Shown piece after piece: positions 7,308-10,631 of a stretch of 10,631 bases of DNA. Positions within the stretch are counted from its first letter, which is position 1, and every line of letters begins with the position of its first letter. The stretch covers positions 1 to 10,631 of the forward strand of contig DASQWC010000097.1 of NCBI GenBank assembly GCA_035640475.1. Direction: 5' to 3'. The position numbers were made by a program, and so were the translations under genes. The notes under the pieces are model-generated. The model was not told the origin of the DNA. It saw only the letters and a program-made list of their open reading frames with translations, and did no database searches. The stretch comes from DASQWC01 sp035640475. Its GTDB lineage: Bacteria > Actinomycetota > JAICYB01.

Positions 7308-8029
7308 CAGGCGCCACCGGGACGCGTCGCACGCTTCGCGTGCGCCGGAGCGTCGTTGTATTCGTCGACGTACTCCTGCCCGCTCATGTCGCGAATGCGG
7401 GCCATCACGTCGTCGACAAACGCATGAAGCGCAGCCGGGTCGTCCGGGTCGGCCGAAGGAAAACAGACGGCCGGCGCGAACCTGACGGTGACTCGTCCAT
7501 TGAGCCGGGGGCGCTTCGCGTGACGCGGAAAGATTGCGAGCGTCCCGAGAACCGCCGTTGGGATGACCGGCGCGCCCGACTGCGCCGCAAGCCGGCCCAC
7601 GCCGCTCTTACCGCGGTACATGCGCCCGTCCGGCGAGCGGGAGCCTTCCGGGTGGATGTGCAGCAGTCCTCCGAGCGCGAGTACCCGCAGGCCGGCCTCG
7701 ACGGACGCCGACGCCTCGTCGCTCCCGCGTTCCACCGGAATCTGACCGGTCAGGTCGAAGATCCAGCGCGTGCGCCGTGACTTCCAGTATTCGGCCTTCG
7801 CGAGCGCTGTGAGGCGCCGCCGAACGGCGAGCTGGACGGCCGCGGCGTCGAAGAGTGAAACGTGATTCGCCGCGACGATGCCGGGTCCCGTCGGCGGAAC
7901 GTGCTCCGCTCCTTGGACGCGCAGCCGGTAGAACGGACGGATCCCCGTGCGAAGCGACCACTTCAGCAGCCGAACGGTCGGCCAGCTGTATCGAGAGAAC
8001 AGCGCCTCAACGGGTTCGCGCACGCCCAC
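7307..8029 (-). CDS. PlsC-type 1-acyl-sn-glycerol-3-phosphate acyltransferase family protein
   Basis: A 240-residue member of the lysophospholipid acyltransferase (PlsC/AGPAT) superfamily, which transfers acyl groups from acyl-CoA or acyl-ACP to a glycerol-phosphate or other lipid hydroxyl at the membrane face. Motif I is N55-H-V-S-L-F-D61 (NHxxxxD, catalytic His and Asp). A motif like the substrate-binding FPEGTR follows as HPEGSRSPDG (126-135), then RGKSGVGRLA and GAPVIPTAVLG. An N-terminal hydrophobic or amphipathic stretch (about 15-35) could bind the membrane. The GTG at 8029 is taken as start; a second GTG at 8023 has the better-placed G-rich Shine-Dalgarno. It lies 30 bp downstream of the MFS gene, and its TGA overlaps the GMC start by one base. 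Phosphatidic-acid synthesis is the default role. In this setting acylation of a sterol-like or hydroxylated lipid is possible but is inference. Confidence 0.9.
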   Translation of the reverse strand: MGVREPVEALFSRYSWPTVRLLKWSLRTGIRPFYRLRVQGAEHVPPTGPGIVAANHVSLFDAAAVQLAVRRRLTALAKAEYWKSRRTRWIFDLTGQIPVERGSDEASASVEAGLRVLALGGLLHIHPEGSRSPDGRMYRGKSGVGRLAAQSGAPVIPTAVLGTLAIFPRHAKRPRLNGRVTVRFAPAVCFPSADPDDPAALHAFVDDVMARIRDMSGQEYVDEYNDAPAHAKRATRPGGA

Positions 8030-8059
8030 CCCCCGAACACACGGTAACGCGAACGTGCG

Positions 8060-9283
8060 CTACAGCACGGGTTCGGGGAACCGATCGACCTTCCGCAGAG
8101 CCGGGAACGCGGCCAAGTACGCGCCGGCGACGGCGAGCGTGGCCGCTCCGCCGAGGATGATCGCCCCCGACGCGCCGATGAACTGGCCGACGACGCCGGA
8201 CTCGAAGGCTCCGAGCTCGTTCGAGGCGCCGATGAACACGCTTTCGACGGCAATGACGCGGCCACGCTTGTTGGCGGGTGTCGCCAGCGGAACGAGCGTC
8301 GACCTGATGAAGACGCTGACGGCGTCGGCGCCCGACAGCACGAGCATTGCTATGAAAGCAATGAGATACGTGCGTGTCGCGCCCAGGACGATTGTCGCGA
8401 CTCCAAATATTGCGACGACGGCATAGAGGTTTCGACCAACGCGTCGCGTGATCGGCCGCCAGACAATGAGCAGGGTGACGGTAGCTGCTCCGATGCCGCC
8501 GGCCGCGCGCAGCCAGCCAAACCCGACCGAGCCGGCTCCCAGGCGATCCTCCGCAATTGCCGGAAGCAATGCGACGGCTCCGCCGAAGAGGACGGCGAAC
8601 AAGTCGAGTGAGATCGCACCGAGGACTACCGGCGAGCTCCGAATGAAGCGCAGTCCTTCCAGGGCTTCCCGTAGCCCGCGGCCCGTCGTCGTTCGGTCGT
8701 GCTCGAAGGGCGTTTCGACAAAGAACATCGAGCCGGCCCCGATCAGCAGGAGCATGCTCATTGCGATGTAGGGGGCGACCGGGTCGACGGCGTACAGGAA
8801 ACCGGCGATCACCGGACCAACGATGATCGCCGACTGCCACGTGAAGGCACGCCGAGCCGTAAGCGATGGCAATTGCAGGGCCGGGACGACATCGGCCGGC
8901 AGGGCACGGTTCGACGGCGCGAGGAACGCTCGCCCGGCACCAAACAACAGCACGATCGCGAAAATCGGCAGCACGCTCGTTGGTCGTGTCGCCGCGTAGA
9001 CGGCCAGTGCCACACCGGCCGCTGCTTGCAAAACCGAGCTCAGCGAGCTCACTCGTTTGCGATCAAACCGGTCGGCGACCGATCCGGTGACGAGTACGAG
9101 AAGTGCAGACGGCGTGAATTCGGCAAGTCCCAGCAGTCCAAGGTCGAGCTCACGATGAGTGAGCCTGAAGACCTGGAAGCCGAGTGCCGCGACGCCGACG
9201 ATCCCGCCGCACGTGCTGCAGAACACGCCGACGAGCAGGGCCTTTACGGAGCGGTTCCAGGGCGCCTTCTGCTCGGTGGTCAA
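8060..9283 (-). CDS. MFS transporter, EntS-like (MFS_3) exporter family
   Basis: A 407-residue integral membrane protein of the major facilitator superfamily with about 12 hydrophobic segments, for example residues 14-36, 48-70, 82-95, 100-118, 145-165 and 170-188, repeated in the C-terminal half. The loop between segments 2 and 3 carries the MFS motif A as GSVADRFDRKR (67-77). Overall character (FGAGRAFLAPSNRALPADVVP, then LSGADAVSVFIRS and PANKRGRVIAVES in the second half) fits the EntS/enterobactin-exporter-like group, whose members export siderophores, drugs or other small molecules by proton antiport. The annotated start is TTG at 9283, with no clear Shine-Dalgarno; no better in-frame start exists before the first membrane segment. 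The stop is TAG at 8060. It sits 45 bp after R2lox and 30 bp before the acyltransferase in the same direction, so co-transcription is likely. The substrate is unknown. Confidence 0.9.
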   Translation of the reverse strand: MTTEQKAPWNRSVKALLVGVFCSTCGGIVGVAALGFQVFRLTHRELDLGLLGLAEFTPSALLVLVTGSVADRFDRKRVSSLSSVLQAAAGVALAVYAATRPTSVLPIFAIVLLFGAGRAFLAPSNRALPADVVPALQLPSLTARRAFTWQSAIIVGPVIAGFLYAVDPVAPYIAMSMLLLIGAGSMFFVETPFEHDRTTTGRGLREALEGLRFIRSSPVVLGAISLDLFAVLFGGAVALLPAIAEDRLGAGSVGFGWLRAAGGIGAATVTLLIVWRPITRRVGRNLYAVVAIFGVATIVLGATRTYLIAFIAMLVLSGADAVSVFIRSTLVPLATPANKRGRVIAVESVFIGASNELGAFESGVVGQFIGASGAIILGGAATLAVAGAYLAAFPALRKVDRFPEPVL

Positions 9284-9328
9284 GGCACGACAGGGTACTG
9301 TGCTGCAGACGCTCTTCGTTCGAAAAGG

Positions 9329-10273
9329 TCAGACCTGTTCGAGGTCGGCTTCCAGCTCCTCCTCGACGGTGCCGCGCTCGATGTCGTCCACAGTCGATCC
9401 GCGTGCGACCTCGATGGCATGCAACCGGCGCGCGAGCTGCTGTTCGCCGTATTGGCGGAACTCTGCGACCGTCTGATCGGCGAGGGTCTTCATGCCCGGA
9501 TCGGCAAGTGCGTCAACGCCGAATTCTTCGAAGAATGCGCTCGCGATGTCGTCCACAAACGACAGCCCTTGCTCGCGCAACTCACCCATCCGCTGCTCGA
9601 CGAAGGCCCATGCCTCCGGGTGCTCGGCCACGATGCGACGGCATAGGTATGTCCCGTAGGCGAGGTGACGGCGCTCGTCTCGTTGGATCAGCCCGACGCC
9701 CTGCCGCATGCCTGGGAACAAGTTGAGCATCGTGAAGATGCGTTGCCACGCGTAGTACCCGGTCATGGCGAGCACACGCTCGACGAAGTGGTTGTAGGTC
9801 AGCGACGCATCGAGGAAGGCTTCGGGCGAACGATCCGTATCGAGCCGTGTCATCGCGCGCGGGAGGTCGACACCGATGATGTGTCTGTATTCCTCGGTCA
9901 GCAGATGGTCGAGCGGATCCGTCTGACCGATGGCGTCGAACCAACGGCGAAAGAGCTCGGCGTGCTTGGCCTCGTCGCCGAGGAACGTCGTCAGAAACAG
10001 AGTCTCCTCGGTTCGGCCCTCCTCCGAGACGGCACGGATGAGCGGAACGATGTCGAGTGTGACCGCTTCCTCGCCGGCCATGAACGTGGCGGCCAGGCGC
10101 GCAACGCCGCGGAGCAGCCGGTCGTCTTGCGTATGCCAGTCGTTGGCGTCCGCGGTGAAGTCGATGTCGGCCGGGTCCCACGCGAGCTGCTTGCCCTTCT
10201 GGTACAGCCGCCACGGAAGGATGTCGGTGCGGAAGGATGTCGATGTCGTGGCGTAGCGCGTCGTGTTCGTCAT
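9329..10273 (-). CDS. R2-like ligand-binding oxidase (R2lox), Mn/Fe ferritin-like protein
   Basis: A 314-residue ferritin-like di-metal protein of the R2lox group (M. tuberculosis Rv0233 is the model). These resemble the ribonucleotide reductase small subunit but are oxidases that assemble a Mn/Fe cofactor and bind a long-chain fatty-acid-like ligand. The six metal ligands are visible: Glu68 (AGEEAVT), Glu101 and His104 (DEAKH), Glu165 (YNHFVE), Glu200 and His203 (DERRH). Val71 and Tyr160 occupy the positions that form the diagnostic Val-Tyr ether cross-link, with the same Glu-Val and Tyr-Glu spacings as Rv0233. WDPADIDF near the N-terminus and TGYYAW after the Tyr also match. An all-Glu first shell and the cross-link pair separate it from true NrdB/NrdF, and no NrdA gene is present here. 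The ATG at 10273 overlaps the SCP2 stop (ATGA) and has a strong Shine-Dalgarno. The physiological substrate is not known; the neighbours point to lipids. Confidence 0.93.
   Translation of the reverse strand: MTNTTRYATTSTSFRTDILPWRLYQKGKQLAWDPADIDFTADANDWHTQDDRLLRGVARLAATFMAGEEAVTLDIVPLIRAVSEEGRTEETLFLTTFLGDEAKHAELFRRWFDAIGQTDPLDHLLTEEYRHIIGVDLPRAMTRLDTDRSPEAFLDASLTYNHFVERVLAMTGYYAWQRIFTMLNLFPGMRQGVGLIQRDERRHLAYGTYLCRRIVAEHPEAWAFVEQRMGELREQGLSFVDDIASAFFEEFGVDALADPGMKTLADQTVAEFRQYGEQQLARRLHAIEVARGSTVDDIERGTVEEELEADLEQV
10214..10242. repeat. 13-bp direct repeat near the 5' end of R2lox
   Basis: CGGAAGGATGTCG occurs at 10214-10226 and 10230-10242, a 16-bp period inside the R2lox coding region. 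The period is not a multiple of three, so the copies encode different residues (within TSFRTDILP). It lies in the variable N-terminal segment before WDPADIDF, and the frame is intact. Confidence 0.7.
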
Positions 10274-10631
10274 GCCGTGATCTCCTGGATTCGAACTGCG
10301 GCTTCGAGCGCGACGGGGTCGACCTGGGCCGTCTGCAACGCCATGAGCTTGGTCAGGTCACCTTCGACCTTGATCTGGCCTGTCATGAACGCCTGCATGG
10401 CGGCCTGCTGATCGGCGTCGACGAGAATCGCGCGCGCCGTCGCGTAGGGGAGTGTCACCGTGACCTCGGCCCCCTCGATGTGACCCAGATCCATGACGAG
10501 CTCCCCCGACGTCGTGTCGGTGTGCGCCTCGATCGTCCCGTCGCCGAACGGCACATCGGTCACCACCTGATTCATACGCAACGGCGGGGGCGTCGTGGTC
10601 GCCTTGTCTTTCAGCTCTTCGCGAATCGCGC
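10270..10631 (-). CDS. SCP2 sterol-binding-domain protein, C-terminal part (5' end outside window)
   Basis: An SCP2-like sterol/lipid carrier domain, which holds a hydrophobic ligand (sterol, fatty acyl-CoA or phospholipid) in a tunnel and presents it to enzymes. The visible part starts in the middle of the protein (EELKDK, then LRMNQVVTDVPFGDGTI), continues through GELVMDLGHIEGAEVTVTL, and ends with the family hallmark FMTGQIKVEGDLTKLMALQ. The frame stays open to the right edge beyond TTG 10581 and ATG 10575. The residues before those codons look like real protein and related proteins carry sequence there, so the true start probably lies outside. No catalytic motifs are visible. The stop overlaps the R2lox start by 4 bp, so the carrier and oxidase are made together. 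Delivery of the R2lox substrate is a reasonable inference, not shown. Confidence 0.88.
   Translation of the reverse strand, partial: AIREELKDKATTTPPPLRMNQVVTDVPFGDGTIEAHTDTTSGELVMDLGHIEGAEVTVTLPYATARAILVDADQQAAMQAFMTGQIKVEGDLTKLMALQTAQVDPVALEAAVRIQEITA
10282..10286 (-). promoter_or_regulatory. Shine-Dalgarno (AGGAG) for R2lox
   Basis: AGGAG on the minus strand lies 8 nt before the R2lox ATG at 10273 and within the 3' end of the SCP2 reading frame. It is the clearest ribosome-binding site in the window and fixes the R2lox start. With the ATGA stop/start overlap it indicates coupled but efficient translation of the oxidase. Confidence 0.8.

Noticed and set aside
9284..9328. Terminator between R2lox and the MFS gene
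   Set aside because: Only a 4-bp GCAC/GTGC pairing is visible, with no T-run. It is too weak to call.
8699..9646. 315-residue plus-strand open frame spanning the MFS/R2lox junction
   Set aside because: It crosses two well-supported minus-strand genes and has no family resemblance.
9329..10273. Canonical ribonucleotide reductase small subunit (NrdB/NrdF)
   Set aside because: The first metal ligand is Glu and the Val71/Tyr160 cross-link pair is present, with spacings matching R2lox. There is no large-subunit gene nearby.

Overview
The window is GC-rich, densely coded bacterial DNA, most likely from an actinobacterium. The reasons are GTG/TTG starts, GAC/GTC/CGC-heavy codons, and mycobacterial-type families: an R2-like ligand-binding oxidase (R2lox), a GMC sterol-oxidase-like protein, a class III cyclase fused to a STAND-type ATPase, and an SCP2 protein. 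No genus is assigned. No RNA genes, insertion sequences or CRISPR arrays were seen, and no intergenic gap exceeds 81 bp.

Plus strand, 1-3899: the C-terminal part of an acyl-CoA dehydrogenase, cut by the left edge, then an 81-bp gap, then a 1092-residue signalling protein. That protein has an N-terminal class III nucleotidyl cyclase domain, a P-loop ATPase and a long TPR-like tail. It runs head-on into the minus-strand block, and the two final genes overlap by 10 bp at their stop codons.

Minus strand, 10631-3890, read right to left: an SCP2-type sterol/lipid-carrier protein (5' end outside the window), an R2lox di-metal oxidase, an EntS-like MFS exporter, a PlsC-type acyltransferase, a GMC (cholesterol-oxidase-like) flavoenzyme, and an alpha/beta hydrolase with a cysteine nucleophile. 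SCP2/R2lox overlap as ATGA and acyltransferase/GMC as TGATG. The other gaps are 30 and 45 bp, so this looks like one operon.

The last two reading frames appear to be one gene for a roughly 1138-residue GMC-hydrolase fusion, split by one extra base near 5468. The extra base lies in the loop of a perfect 13-bp inverted repeat. The GMC half also has Gln where the family's conserved active-site His is expected. Both may mean the enzyme is decaying or altered, or the frameshift may be a sequence error.

Taken together (inference), the minus-strand block looks like a pathway acting on a hydrophobic sterol-like or fatty-acyl substrate: carrier, oxidase, exporter, acyltransferase, flavin oxidase/hydrolase. 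Its most interesting point is the translational coupling of an SCP2 lipid carrier to R2lox, an oxidase whose physiological substrate is unknown as far as I am aware.
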